Of a stretch of DNA of 64,000 bases, positions 36,247 to 50,829 are shown piece after piece; the first letter of the stretch is position 1, and each line of letters begins with the position of its first letter. This stretch comes from Crotophaga sulcirostris (lineage: Eukaryota; Chordata; Aves; Cuculiformes; Crotophagidae). The notes beneath the pieces were generated by a model. The model saw only the letters and a list, made by a program, of their open reading frames with translations. It ran no database searches and was not told the DNA's origin. Made by a program: the position numbers and the translations under genes. Location of the stretch: assembly GCA_013397455.1 (NCBI GenBank), contig VYZB01000135.1:812867-876866 (forward strand), read 5' to 3'.

Positions 36247-39200
36247 TCAATGTGCTATACATATAGCTGACACCCTTCATACTTTCTTGGTCATGTAGTC
36301 CTGTTTGCTTCAGCAGAAAATTTGCTGTGAAGCTGCAAGTCAGCCTAACTTAATGTACCAGAATACATCCGTGTGTAAAAACTTAATAGTAAACAGCAAA
36401 ACCCAAAATGAACTGAAGAGGTGGAAGCTTTGCAGTAAAGCGAATACCTAAGAAACAGAGTGTATAAACACTGCATTTGGTAGCTTGTTTATATCTTTAA
36501 TATTTGTCTAAAAACAAAAGAAAGAAATTGCAGCATTTTTTGAACAAATCCCAAACTGAATTGCCCCTGTAAAAATATTTTCTTTAATAGTCTATTAGTG
36601 CATTAACTACTCTTGCCTTTTCTCTTCAGAGCCTGTTTGGTGACCTTTATTTCCCACTGACAAAATTATTTGCAGCCTTTCAACACCACCATAACTAATT
36701 GTAAGCAAAACTGCTTGCGATTTTTATGGAGCAGGCCTGCACTCCTTGCACCCAGTGAAACTCCCACTGGCTCTTGATGATCACGCAAAGAGAAATTCTG
36801 CTCCATCAGATAGATAATTTATGTTTAACTTCCTTACATGAATTATCCCATTGAAGTTGCAATGCTGTTTGTGCACTTGACGTTATTCATGCTAGTAAGA
36901 GAACAAAAACAAGTTTAGTTGTGAGTACGCTACGAGACTCATCAGATCTTCAGATCTGTTCCCAGAAGTTGGATATTACCTCTGCAGTAATGAGAAATAG
37001 CTGCAGTCTGAGAAAGCCTTGAGGGTGAATAAAGGGGATTTCAAAACATTCAAAAAGTTATTGTATTCAGCATGTGGGTTTTCTGCAAACAGAAACACTG
37101 TGTTTTATAATCTGAACTGTCAACACTGGTGCGAAACAGTGCAACACCCAACAGGCTATCCATGAATTTCTAAGGTTTCTTTCAGTCGTTTATTTCAACA
37201 TTTTAATTAAGAACCATAGTAAACCACTCAGTAACTTTTCTAGTTCCTTGGTTTGTTGAGTTTATTCCAGGTGTTCAGAAGGATTAGCAAAAGCCATTTT
37301 GAGTTATTTTTCCAGAGGGAGTTTCTAAATTTGGTAGGCAGCCATAAAAATCATGCATCTCTGTTATTATCCCAGTGGCCCATGTTGGGTGTGTCCCTAG
37401 GGTTTAGCAAATCACTACAAGCTTGCTAAAGCAGCTGGATGAAATACTTCTCCTTCTAAAAATCTTCTCTCGAAAGATCACACACATACTCACAATCATG
37501 CATATGCAAGCATCTACATGCATTTTCGTTATGTTTTATATTGACCCCATTTAAACCTCGTCCTGCCATCAAACTGAAGATGTTGTTGGCTATAGGCATC
37601 TTAGATGCATTTTTCCTCCAGTTCTCTTTCTAAATCTAATAATTTTTAAAAGTCACTTTATGGCCATGTAATCCAAAATGTGAACATATTTAAAAAGGTA
37701 AGTAATAGTAAATATTTGGGATTCACAGCTGATCCAGCAGAGGTAGTACTAAAACAACTACAAGAAAATTAAGGATAGTAAATCTATAGGATATATTGGC
37801 AGACAGTGCGGCACACGCAGTGCCAATCAGAAACCCAGCGCAGGTTGAGCATGGCTTAGCAGCTACATCTGAGTCCCACTGTAGTCTTCATCTTCTGCCA
37901 GTCTCATACTCTTAAATAAATCTTCTTTCACTGCTAACAAATACTTATTTTGTGTTTTTCCCAAATCTGTCATTCTCTTGCCACTGATTTTTTTAACATT
38001 TTTGCCCTTACTTGAAATAGAAATTAATAGAGAAGTGCGACCTTTCTGTCTGAATTACATTTAACCGTTCTAAAGAAGAAAAACTTAAACTAACAATAAC
38101 ATTATAGACTATAATTAAGTCTTGAAACTATTAAATTTTCCTAAAATCCTACAAATTAAATATCATTAAGCACTATGGCAATTACTCATTACTGAAGAAG
38201 TGAGGTTAGTTAAAAAGTATTGTGATTATAGCCAAAGCTAATCATGGACATCCTTGAAGATGTGAAATCTGTGATCTACGTTCTCAGTTTCTCTCAGTGA
38301 GTACCCAGATGACATGACATTCTTTTGTATACGGTATTAAGCCAACCCTGGCAAAACAAACACTTATCTTTAAGGGTACCAGCATCAAAAGGTCTATCAG
38401 CACATGCCAACGCACTCTGTTGGACTGGCATGTGTACGCACAGCAGTGTGCAGACCTGGCCACCATATGCCTACGTTGAAAGGTTGCCATTAGGGTGTTA
38501 TAAGACCACAAACGCTGGAGATTGAATGAGCTGCATTCCCCAGAGAAAATCTTGTGAGAAAGCAATGTGGTAATCACTTCTGTCTGAATGGTAATGGTAA
38601 AGTGCGGTATTAACAACAGAAGGGAATAAATAGGCCAGAAAATGACCGTAAGGAGGCAATAGTCCTTCCTTCTTCCCTAACACAGAATCAGCTACACACT
38701 TCTCACCCCTGACAGATGTTTAGTACCATTTATAAAAATGCTCTAACATAATTTTCCCTAAATTTCAACTATTAAAGCTCAGTCCTTCTTCTCTGATGCC
38801 CCGGGGGAACAGAGAATATATTGTCCCTAGAGGTCTTGCATCATATTTTATGGGGTTTTTGTAAATCTTCTGCAGAGCAAAACAGTCCTCATTCAACTTT
38901 TCCTCTCAGGCATGAGACTTCCAGTCATTTCTGACACTCACTTCAATGTTGCCTCCCACTGGTCCATGTTTTTCTGCACAAGAAGCTGCTAAATAAATAT
39001 GACTGACACTGAAGGAAATACTCCGCCCTCTCCTCCTCACAAAGATGAAATAATAAGATAATTAGTTTTGCTACCCCACACATTTGGTGCCATTCTCAAT
39101 GCTGCCTGCTACCCACTGATCCTGGACTTAGTTCTGATTTGGGTGATACCCCAATGCAGCTGTGATTTGTGGATACCCCAATGTAGATGAATCAGCTCTT

Positions 39201-42200
39201 ACCCTTCCTTGCTCACCAACACTACATCCCAAAGACACTGCAAAATGTCCCTCCTTCCTTCATACCACAGTCTGAAAAGGCACATAGCAGAAAAGGTAGG
39301 AGTGCTGCTGCTCCCAGATTTGGTCCAGCAAAAAGCTGCTCTATATGAGAGGGATGACAGACTCCACTGACTTGATTAAGGACCAGAGACCTCAGACCAT
39401 CTGCAGTACTGAGGCTCCCTGACTGCCCATGTTATGTTAATCACCACCCTCTGGGATGGATAACTGTAGCTTAGGGGGAATGAGATGATTTGAGAGATTG
39501 ATGGTATCATATTGAGAGTGAAACTTAATATATTGAGTGTATCAAATCCAATACGAACTCAACACCAAAGTCTTCCTCCGTACCTTTCATAGCAGTATAG
39601 GAGGAAAATCAAGCAAAACATTGCCAAATATAAAAATAGGAACATGTGGACAGAGGACAGAAACAGAGTGGAGAACTGAAGTAACGTGACTATTCAGTTC
39701 TCATTTTACAGTGAGTTTCCATTGCTTCTGACTTCTTCAGTTCCTGTACAGACCCAGTGCTAAGGTTATCTTGCAGATGTGTCCAATGGGTCCTGCAAAA
39801 GTATTTTGACTTCTTGAACTTGTGTCTCACTCCCTCATTAGTGCAACAGTAGCAGTTGTGCAATTAACATCCAGTTATCAGCATTTCTTTGATTTGCAAA
39901 TAAGGGCTGTTGCAGCATCTGACTTTGAAAAGTGGGGTAGATGGAGGGGAAGTATGGTAAAAAGTGTAGAAACATGATTTGCATAGATTATGCTTGATAT
40001 TTACAATAAAGCTTTTAGTGTCTGAAATAGGGTAAACTCTGCAAGTAAAAATATCCTCACTAAATACTTAAAATACAAAAAGGTCATGGTTTAAAAACAT
40101 CTATTTTAAGAGTCTTCGAAATATTGCATATGTTGGCTCCCACCGATACACAGTTTGAATAAATCTAAACTAAGTTTTCATGTAGTATTGAGTAGAACCA
40201 CAACAGAGGAAATTAGTTTCCCAGTAAGTGATAGCCAAAGTAGGCTTGACCCATTTTGGTTTCATTGCACTTCTGAGAATCAAAACAACTGTGCATGATG
40301 AGAATTTCAGAGATCCGTGAACTGGTTAAGAGAAATGAGGTGGCATCATTTCCAGCCTTACTGAGTCATTCTCTCATGTCTCAAAACAAATTCAAAGAAG
40401 TTTTTATTGTAAGGAATGACACGAAAAGTGTGTTTCAGTAGCAGAATGAAATGTAGTTTCTCTTTGTTTAATTTCTAGGTCAGTCTGTATGCTCAATGAG
40501 CCCTAAGAATTAAGATTAAGAGTCAAAATCACTAGATGATTCTGAATTTGCTATAATTCTTGGATTTCCATAGAATATGGTATAAAATTTTATATCTAAG
40601 ACCACTTTAAATTAACAGCTCTAAAATTAAGCCAGTGTTTATAATTTTTTATTCAACTTCTGAGCATTTCATCAGTAAAAAAACAAAGTGCCTTATTTTA
40701 TTGGATTACCATTGTGTTATGCCATCAAAGTGAATCCTAAACTCCAGTTTCTGAAGCTTACATGCAAAGAACTTGTACCGCACCCTCAAGCTTTCCTACT
40801 TTAACCTGTAGGATCCAGGATGAAAGTTTATTGTCGTGGTAAAACAAATACGTAGCACGGGAAACACATCACTGTAATACAAAATTATGTGGAAGCCAAA
40901 AGCCCAGAGTAACTTTGAGAGCTGGGTTTTGGTTTCTTTGGATCTTTAATCACCAGAATGGCTCAATTTTTTTGTTCAAATTGTTCACCCAGGTCTAATG
41001 ACCATTGAACAGTCTAGCAGGCATTACACATGAGATAGGATTAGGAGGTCATGGGTTCAGTCCGTAAGTAGGACCACTCACCCCTGCCACAAATTTACTC
41101 AGTTGACAGACAATTCTTTGTGATGAGTTGGCCACCCATTTGGAGGGTCAACAGAAATCTCGCTTATTTTGAAAATTTGACCATGAGACACAAACTGCCT
41201 TTCTGTGTGGGGAAGCCCGTACCCCACAGAAGCCCAGAAAAAAAAAATCAAAGTTCATGCTGTTCAAAATCTATCCACCCAAGGTTCTTCCTGTATTGGC
41301 TAGTGTTTTCCAAGCTGAGTGCTCTTATTCTGACTTCTGGTACATTCTAAAAAATACTTACTGAATGCTGTAATAATCTTTACTTTAAAGGAAAAACTAG
41401 TTGCAGTGGGTGAACAACATACATATTTGTTCAGTAACTTTAATAAAGAGAATGTTTTCAATGCTTTCACAAAAAATTATTATAAAATAATACCTTAATG
41501 CCATGTCTTAAAGTATACTTTAGACCTCACTTATGCATCTTGCTTGGTATGCTTCAAAACTTCTTGACACTCAGAAAGAAAAAAAAAATCCACAACATTC
41601 TTTCTGTCTTACAGAAGTACAAGAGTAAGAAAATCGCCTCTTTGGGGTTTTTTGTTTAGTGTTTGGAAAACTATAGCTTCATGGAGGATCTGATATCTAG
41701 CCCATATGGCGCGTGATCCTGATAATACAATCCAAACATCACAAACCAACTCCCAAAAGCTAACAAGAGTCAGCATCTTTGTTGTAGAACAAAACAATGT
41801 GATTTCGTGCTAACCCAAAATCCAGTTCTTCTGGAGATACCAAGTGCCTAATTCACAGTGAATATAGATGGTGATAGATGATGATGTATGTCCTACAGTT
41901 TGATGTTGCCTCCCAGAGATGAAACAGAGAGCTTGATCTCTTGTGGTGTTAAAAATCCTCTGGCATTTTTTGGAGTCAGAGAACTGATGGAAAATCAGAT
42001 AATTATACATGCCTGAGTAACATTCCTGTAAGAATTAACCATGTATTGAATGCTCCTTTTTCTGTTTAGTTTTTCTGCATTTGGTCTGCACAACGACCAT
42101 CCTAGCTTTTTTTTCTGGTACAGTTAGGGGCAAGAAACCTACTGATTACTCGAGTAAATGTGATACTGATTCTTGCTGAGTGGCTGATATTTTCTAGTTC

Positions 42201-44122
42201 TGAAATGAATGATTCTTCTTAAGAATTTAGACATGGTTTGGTATTTAACTCTATGGCCCAGTGGGACAACCCTGTGAATGTAGAATTGAGCACACATTAG
42301 AGGGCTGTAACTGTTTTAGGAAACCTTCAGAAGGGATAAAAATATCACATATTCGTGACAGTTATATACAATACGTACAAAGTTTGGATGTATGTTTCCT
42401 CATCAGAAAGAGAAGGTGTATGATTTTCTGTGTTCTTTAGGATGCTCTCTGACTGGAGAACTGAAGTGATGCCAGGATGGATTTTGGTCATAACCTACCT
42501 CAGACGAATTGTGGGCGGCAAAAGAGCTGGCTTATAGAATGGCCAGACTTACAAAACAGGCTTACTACTTTTGAACTTAAATAATGTACTTTGAGGATCT
42601 CAGGGCTTTCTAGAAATGGCAATGAATGCATCCACACTGCACAGAACAGAATGATCACCCCTTTTGTTTTTCTAATAGAGGAAAATGTGATTTGCAGAAC
42701 TGGAGGATTCAAACAGGAAAATTGATATTATAATTGTTCTTACACCTTAGACCCTTTATGAACCATAAAAACATGATCACTCCTTTAGCCAGTTTTGTTA
42801 TTTAGCTCAAAAAGACATCCCTATGCTATTTCAATAAAAGACATAAACATTGAGAGTCAGTTTCTTGGTGAAGAGATTATTTTCAGTTCTGCCAAATCTT
42901 CAGCACAGTGTATCCTCCATCTCTACACAATATCACTGCGTAAAACTCTAACACAGATAGATCAAGAATCAAGAATAAGAAATGTTTTCCATGACAAAAA
43001 AAAAAAATAGTCACACAGTAGGAAAACTTAAACTCAAAAGAGAAATAAAATAGTTTGTGGTATAAGGTCCTAACACACTACAGCCCACAAAGTCACTTCT
43101 ACTGACTGAAGTCTACAGCAAGACCTGGATGAATTGTTCATAACTTCCAGGAATGAGATAGGAAAAAACAGAGAAAAGTGGAAATCTTGGGAGAAAGAGT
43201 CTTCATAGACCAAACCCGCTGCCTTCAATTGGTAGAGCATCACCTATGTCCATCGTGTGGTGGACAGCAGCATGGGAAAATCTACGCAAAAGACCAAGCA
43301 ATGTAAAGAAGGCAGAAGGGAATGCATTCTGGTCTGAAGAAACTGTGTTTGGTAGGACTGCTAGTCCGTGTGAAGCACCACACAGCACTACTAGTGGTAC
43401 CCAAGCTAAGCAGAGTCTGGTGATACCAACAGCTGCTATATACAAACATGGGAATGGTGATCCCAGAAAAGATGTGCATTATGGTAGAGATGATTGAGCT
43501 GCTCAGTCCTAGATAATTCCACATGACAAAAACTAGGATTGCAAAGGAAAATAAGACTCTACATAGCCAAGATGAAAAAAAGAGTGATAATTCAATTATG
43601 GGTGTTCGTTTTGTGGCTGTATTCCCTATTATAGAATAAATTCTCCTGAAACTCTTCCAAGATCTAGTTTCTGTATTTTTTAATTTGAGAATGAGACGCC
43701 AAAAATAGCTTGATTTATTTATTTTGGTAAGTTGTTCTCCCTCCTTTATCTCCCTCCCATAACAAATGACTGCAGTGTTCAATGCTGAACTGGAAAAATC
43801 TCTGAGGTTGAAAAGGTAGGTCCTCTTCTATAACCATTCAGTCCATTCTGTATAGAAACTTTCAATGAAGCAATGGCAGATAATGGCAGCTGTGGTGTTC
43901 TGGGCTGCTGGAAACTATCCCAAAGCTGACCAAACTCAGGTCAGTCAAAACTACTAGTTTCATGACAGTCTCGATCAGTAGTATGAAAATAAAAAGCTGC
44001 ATCATGTTTGCCCATAGCAACTTGTCGCCTTAGTCACTGATTATTTGCAATGCCCTTATGTCTTCATAGATTTGAAATTCTGCACCAAATATTGCAGATT
44101 TCACCGATATCACCTGCGTTTC
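36247..44122. other. No gene seen; presumed intron
   Basis: AT-rich, with scattered short frames. A two-frame minus-strand open region at 43203-43782 is the only one of note and is not recognised. Confidence 0.55.
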
Positions 44123-44178
44123 AAGGTTGGACTCGATGATCTTGGAGGTCCTTTCTAACCTTAACGATTCTATGATCC
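44123..44178 (+). mobile_element. Short CR1 3' terminus
   Basis: AAGGTTGGACTCGATGATCT, then GGAGGTCCTTTCTAACC and GATTCTATGATCC, is the last ~55 bp of a CR1 element, extremely 5'-truncated. Confidence 0.85.
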
Positions 44179-47100
44179 TAACTCTGTGAACTGACACAGA
44201 AGTAAGCTAATATTTTCAAACTGTTGTTACTTCAAGCTAAAGAGGGTGGAATTAAATATCCCTTTCTCTGATGCATGGTAAACTGTTGGGTAACTTTTAT
44301 TTTTGTCTGACTGACAGATTGTCTTCCTAGTGCAGAGATCCTTGGGTTTGATTGCAAGTTGTTGACTTGCAAGCTTTCAGCTGTCCTGGCCTGTGTTAAA
44401 TCAAAAGGAAAGTTGTACAGAAAGCAGCCAAATTGTAACCTGACACTGGTATAGATGACTAGAAAGAACACATGAAGAATTAGGTCTCTGTGAAGATCTT
44501 GTGAATTACTGCATCCAAGAATTGAAGCCAGACTTCTGTGATTTCTGTACAGCAACTTTATCAAGGAATTAAGTGTTACTGCAGCAATTCTACACTTATC
44601 CTTGCTACAACGCATTAGTCTCCATTATTTTTTCCTTAACTGACATCAGCTGTTGCTGGGGTCTAACACGCTCTGAACCTTCCTCTGAGCATGGTGAGAC
44701 ACTGTACAGACAAACCAAATAATTTTCAAACCTGTGCTGTATGAAATAAAGAAAAGCCTAGAGTCTTAAAAAATCAGGGATTGAAAATTTCTAGCAACAG
44801 CAATAGTTGAGAACTGATATTGTTAGAAATGTGAATACTGAGTAACAGAACTATACAAAAAACTGTTTGATTTGAATTTTAGTGTAGTAATTAATCCAAA
44901 ACATCTTCTGCTTCACAAAGCTTTTAGTGAACTGTAATGGAAAAATGGGAGAAGAATATCTTAAGTGACTCTTTACAATCTCAATTCAGTGAAATTTTTC
45001 ACATGCAGAGTCTTTGCCAAGGATACTTATTCAACTTCCTCTTACTCAACTCCTCAGTGTGTATTGAAACTCACAGAAGTACTTGTTCCTTTTTTTGGGG
45101 TTGAGTGATTCCAATCATTATAACACAATGTAAAAGGAAGGGATCACAACAATACATAGGAGTTTATAGGAAATTGTTTAGCTGTAGTTTCCAACAAATA
45201 TATGCTTTTAGATAGGATCAAATCCAAGCAGCAGTTGGACACTAGATTAAGTTTTGTTGGTTTTTGTAGTCTGCCTCAATATCATCCATGTTTTACAGGT
45301 GTATAGCTTCTAATTGGCATGGGAAACCTCCTGGCGTATAATTAGTGCAGCATTTTACTATATTTATATTCCTCTTGTCTTTCTAAATGAGAGACCTTAG
45401 CACTATAATGTCAAATCAGGGAGATGAAAGGTCTGATCATCTTATATGTTAAGGGTCTGAAATGGAAATCTGATTGTCATCTGGAGTCACAGACACACAG
45501 AAAATCAGGCAATCTGATTCAGGTCTAATGCTCCTCTGTTCACATCTAGGGTATCGGTTCATTTCCCATGTTCACAACCTGAGTCAGGTTGTCAGATTGC
45601 ACCAAATACATGCAGGATATCAAGAGTCTTCTTATCCTGTAGAGCAGCCTACAATTGGTTTCCTTGCCTACTTCCAGGAGGTCCAGAGAAAAGAAGTGGT
45701 GAGCCACTTCTCCAATAGTTTGGATACTGGATCACAATAACAAGATCTGATTCTATTCTTGGCACTGATTTGCTCTGTATCTTTGGGCAAGCCACTTCAT
45801 TGCCTTGCGTTTCTTTCCTGCTTCCTTGCATCCATCTCTTTTACCTTCCTAGATGGTATGTGGACCAGGACAATGACTTGTCCATTCCCATAATCTATTC
45901 CACAGTATGGACTTAGTGCTAAGCACTAATTTAGTTGAAAAAATAGTTAGAAGACACATATCAACTCACTCCCACATAGGTAGAACCAGTAAAAAACAAG
46001 TTGAGAGCGAAGAAAACTGAACTAAAAATTAGAGTACCATTGTTTTTAGTGTTTCCCTGTGCCATCCAAATTATCTTTTTCAAATACTTTAAAATGATTC
46101 TGTTGGTTTTTAATGTAGTTGCTGTTATTCACTTGCATGGAAGAAAGGTGTTGGGTTGGGATTTTATTTTGTCTTTCTAGCTGCCCATAGGTTTTTTCCC
46201 TAGCTGAGCTGATGCTTTTGCCAAAGTAGTAATTCTAAAACAAACCATCCTCTTCACTTTTGCCAAATATATGTCAGTGTTTTCCAGCTCCAGAGAAGGT
46301 ACATGAGTGCAGGTATAGCAAATCTTAAATGTCTCCTTCGCATGGCTCATCAATACCATCTTAAGGACCATTTTCAAATTCAACTACATTAAACAGACAT
46401 GTTAGTGACAGGCCTAAGATGTTAATATTACTTTTTGCATCGTCTCCTACTAAAGATGAGGAGGACGTACTGAATATATTATACCTTAAATTCTTATCAT
46501 AGGTGCAGCCTGAGAATAAATGCAGCAAAAGGTTTGTGAATTTCTAAATGCTGTCTATGTTGACTCCCCACTTGGCAATAGCACACATCTTCTTTGCTTC
46601 ACTGTCCTTTCCTTCCTTGCTTGTTGCACAGCCCCTTTGGCCTGGAGGAGCTGAGCTCCTACCAGCAAACTGAAGCTACCACAATGTGCCTTGGCTATTG
46701 CAACCATGGAACACCCATACCTTGCACTGCTTCTCATCCCTACACCTTGGAGGAATCAAGTGGCTGCATGCTGCCATCAAAAACTTTGTAACATCACCCA
46801 GATCATCTTTGATCCCTAAAGAGGACACAAATTACTCATCTGAGAAACCCAGAACTAAAGCACATGCCAGAAAGGATCCAGACTTTACATGAGCACTTCA
46901 TGAGAGCACTTGCCAAAGTGAATAATTCATCACTCCCCTTAGCAGTTTGCTCTAGTGACTTCTGCTGTAATGTTTGCTGTCGTAAATATCCAAATTATTC
47001 TGTTTTCAGCTTTCAGTCATCAATTCAATTGCTATGTTTGTCATAGCAGAGCAAACGTCAGCCGAAAAGAAAACTGAAACATCTGTGATACAAAATTTAG

Positions 47101-47719
47101 TTCCACAATATGACACTGACAGTAGCATCCTAAGATATAGTTGCTTTCTTTTTCTTTACTAAGGAATCTCACTGTTTTTTCTCGGGGTAGTTAAATGGTG
47201 AGACAGTAAATTTAACCCATTGCTTCCCGTGTCTTAGATTCTTCCAAGCTGCCCGCTCTCTTTGGGTGTTCAAAGGTTGGAGGGTACTACAGTGCTCACT
47301 CTACCAGTTTAGCCACATTCTAGGGGCCTCTCAAAGGCAGAACTCTCACCTTTCCAGGCCTGCTTCTTGGTCTTGGAGCTAACACTGGAAATAGGGGCAA
47401 TAATTACTGCTAGTTACAGAAGTGGCTTGGTGGGACCCATAGGGTAGCCACTGTCAAGCCACAACATCCGTTTTCTCCCCAACCACCTGGCAGCACAGTG
47501 TGATGAAGTCTTCCAAATGATGCTGCTCTAGGCAGAATTTGGTCTGATCACTTTGAAGCTAGGAGATCTCTATTCTATTAGTTTTGGTCAACCTCAAGCA
47601 CACACTCTTGTGTTCAGATGTATTCCATGATATCCTGCATCCACTACCACCCTCCTTCATTTAGCCTGGCCTAACGTGGCCAAGCTGGTTTTCAAGCTGC
47701 ACTTTTTACAAGTTTATTT

Positions 47720-47772
47720 AAAAAAAAAAAAAAAAACAAAAAACAAAAAACCAACCCAAAACAAAAAACCTA
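47720..47772. repeat. A-rich simple repeat, including a run of 17 A
   Basis: A17 at 47720-47736 is followed by (C)AAAAA-type units. It could be a decayed poly(A) tail of a retrocopy inserted in plus orientation, but no parent transcript or target duplication was recognised upstream. Confidence 0.85.
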
Positions 47773-47848
47773 AAGCAAAGTCAGAAATCGCCAGGGTTGA
47801 TTTTTTCTTTCAAATGATAGTTAACTTCATCTTTGTTACAGATTTCTG

Positions 47849-47862
47849 CACACACACACACA
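47849..47862. repeat. (CA)7 microsatellite
   Basis: Seven uninterrupted CA units, followed by shorter CA-rich sequence (ACACATG, CACACACACCC) to about 47892. Confidence 0.9.
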
Positions 47863-49796
47863 ATACACATGTACCTATGCTCACACACACCCAATCATTC
47901 ACCTTGTTTTCAATCTCTTACAAAGTGTAGAAACTACAATGTGTTCTAACATCTTTATCTAAAAATACACCTTGTTTTAAAAAGATCTACAGTTTAAGAG
48001 TTAGGACAGGCTTAACCAAGAGCTTAGAAGCAGGGTGCAGTCTTCAGTAAACGGCAGTGTGAAATTATCACTTAGTGGTTTTCCATCAACTATGTCACAA
48101 AGTTTTAATTTGCACTGTGAATACTTCTTTTTCTTTGGCAAGACACAAAGCAGTTCCTTTTTTTTGCCCTGCAAAGGCATCCAAATATGTATCTTCATTT
48201 ACTGAGTTGTTGACACAAAGGAGTCCAGTGTAATAGGCCAAGTGGATGCATCTCTTCACTGTGAGTAAGGCTAGCAGGATTAACCTTCTGAAATGAAAGG
48301 GCGCAATAAGCCAAATACCAAAGTCATTAGAGTAACATGAGGGATGAATTTGGGCAATGCCTCTAAAATCTCAAACTGTTAAATTCTAGGATTTAATAGG
48401 CTTCAATTAACTTGTTAATTTAAAAGTGAGTGAGTGAATATATTATGATATGTCACAGAGGAAGCCTCAGAAAAGTACTGAAAAAAATTGTTCCCTAAAA
48501 AAAATTTAAAAAATAAAAAGAACTTACATCAGGATTTCATGTCCTAGTTTGTTCTACCAGTTTCCCTTTAAACTACATGTTTAATGTACAAGCATACATA
48601 ATATTAACTGATAGAAAGCAACTCTACACTAACATATTAAGGCCATGATATGAAGCACTTGCAAGTTGGGAAACTGCAGATCGAGGACCAACAGTGAAAC
48701 TTTAATTCATCTGTATTCTGTGTGTGCGCAGTGATGTAGTCTGTGGTTCAATGGCAACACAACCTTTTTTCCCACAGGACCACCTCCTCCACACAGCACA
48801 CAGGAGGAATGATGAGGAATTGCTCTGTCTTGCTTTCTCCTTGTTCGCTGTGCTTTATTAGCACTTCAAACTCCGTTTTACTGATGAATTCTGAGCGTGA
48901 CATTGGCTTTTGTATAGTGCTGATCAATACAATGAGTGAGAAAATCACAAAAAATAATTTCATAACACCCATTTGAGGAGACAGGATTCCTCCCACCTTA
49001 GAAATTTAGCAAGATTTAGCTATGAAGTATTTGTCCATCCAGTTAGTTCAGTTTGACAACTTTTGGGATACCAGCCCTCAAAATATTTTTTTGGTCTGAA
49101 ACACTAATTATTTTGACTTATGCTGCAGCTAAGATTGCTCCTCATTTCAGCAAGTCACACCCTGGGAAGCTGAATCAAGACAGGAAAGAGCTACTACTAA
49201 CTTTAAAAAAAAAAAGTTTAAATTACTCGGCTAGCAATATACAGGCAGTTGGGCCAGGGGAAGGAACAGGACATAGTTCCTAACAGCAACACTCAAACAC
49301 ATGACCCACAGGATCCTCTCACTCCCATGTGGAAAATCTGTGCTTGATCACAGCCCCTGGAGGAAAGACTACCAACCCAAAGTCACTATAAGTAAACATG
49401 TGCACTGCTGAGGCAGGCATCCTGTAGAAAAACGTGACCACAAATTAAAGATCACATACTAATGTACACTCAGGATCCATTGACACTTCCAAGGAAAAAA
49501 AGGAAATAGCTAAAATGAAATTTTAACCCAAATTTGGAGCTTTCAAATGTCAGATTTGGACACAAGTCTGATACCAATCGCAATTTCTTGTTCAAGAGCA
49601 CTCTAGAGATTATGAGAGGAAGAGTTATGAAAGTCCTTTTCTCTAGTCACATTACCTCGGCTTGTATGTGTAGTCCTAATTTATATCAGCTGTGACCCTC
49701 TTTCTTACCCTTATATCAATTCTGTATAGTGCTCTACTTAGCCTGTAGATGGAACCACCTGAGAAAATTTAGAGTCCAGTATTGGGAATTATATTT

Positions 49797-49826
49797 GAAA
49801 TTCACCGAAATTCACTGAAATTCTGT
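49797..49826. repeat. 10-bp tandem repeat, nearly three copies
   Basis: GAAATTCACC, GAAATTCACT and GAAATTCTGT in direct succession. Confidence 0.8.
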
Positions 49827-50809
49827 TCTCCAGGAAAGGTAAAAAAAAAAAAATCACTTCTGCATGTTTGAGATGCTCAAACTTTAGGCTTTATTTTATA
49901 ACATTCCAAGAGAGTCAAAGAAAAGTCTGTATTTTCCCAGACATTGTACTGCTGCCTTACCTTCAAATATGCATTTTTGTCTTTTTTTTCACAAAGTCTT
50001 TTTTGTTATTAAAATCAAAAAGCTATGTAAGAGGACTGTTATAATGCTTACCATTTCCTTCACCCTCCAGTGCATTTTCTGAAGAAAGAAGAAAAATGAA
50101 TCATTGACAGGCTATCACCCCCCACAGAGTAGGCTCTTTTGAGAGATAATGTTGTGAAGTAAAAGTAGTAAACAGTGATCTCAGCATTGACAGAGCTCCC
50201 CAAAGGCAACTTTCAGAGTTAAAAATATTTCTGCATAGATAATAAGCCTCATATTTCAGTGTCATTTGAAAACCAGAGCAAGCACGACACATAAAATTGA
50301 AATGAAGCAGCACTTCAAATTAAAAAAAGAGGTATCTTGCAATGTGTTTTGTGCAAAACTCGGGGAGTTATGGAAAGAAAAGCCACCAGAATAAGAAGAG
50401 TTTTTCTTGTATTGTTCATGCATTCTACCGCCTGTTTAATAAGAGATTACTGGGAAAAACAACACAGCATCTTTCTGGAAAAGCTAATCATCTGATCTTG
50501 TTGTCCATGCCACATAAATGCTGCTAATCTGTATTCCATTATGTCATACCCCGCAATACCCCTTCCTTTGCGTTCACAGCCCTGTTATCTCTTTTTCCTC
50601 CACTCACATCTTCTTCTCTGGTCCCTCTAACCACAGAAAACAATTTTCATTTACTGCTTTCTGAGAGTCTGTGGTTGCTAAAACCTCTTTGGTATTTATG
50701 ATAAATATTAGTAGCTATAAGATTCAATTGACTCCCACAGCAGCCTTCTGCTCTTTCATGGTATTTGCCTTCCACCCACACTCTCTACCTTCCCAGATCT
50801 GAGCTGGCT

Positions 50810-50829
50810 CCTCTTTCTCTCTCTCTCTG
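50810..50829. repeat. CT-rich microsatellite
   Basis: An uninterrupted CT/pyrimidine run (TCTCTCTCTCT core) in an already pyrimidine-rich stretch. Confidence 0.8.

Noticed and set aside
37735..37760. GAGGTAGTA, checked as a possible let-7 seed because let-7 genes lie near WNT7B in human
   Set aside because: The following bases do not continue the let-7 sequence and no hairpin arm is visible.
41040..41080. TCATGGGTTCAGTCC resembling a tRNA B box
   Set aside because: No matching A box or acceptor stem upstream.
43211..43260. A-box-like ATTGGTAGAGCATC, considered as a tRNA or SINE head
   Set aside because: No B box at the right spacing, no cloverleaf pairing, no repeat body recognised.
43390..43425. 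AAGCTAAGCAGAGTC resembling the internal part of 5S rRNA
   Set aside because: The match is only about 11 contiguous bases and the rest of 5S is absent; chance is likely.
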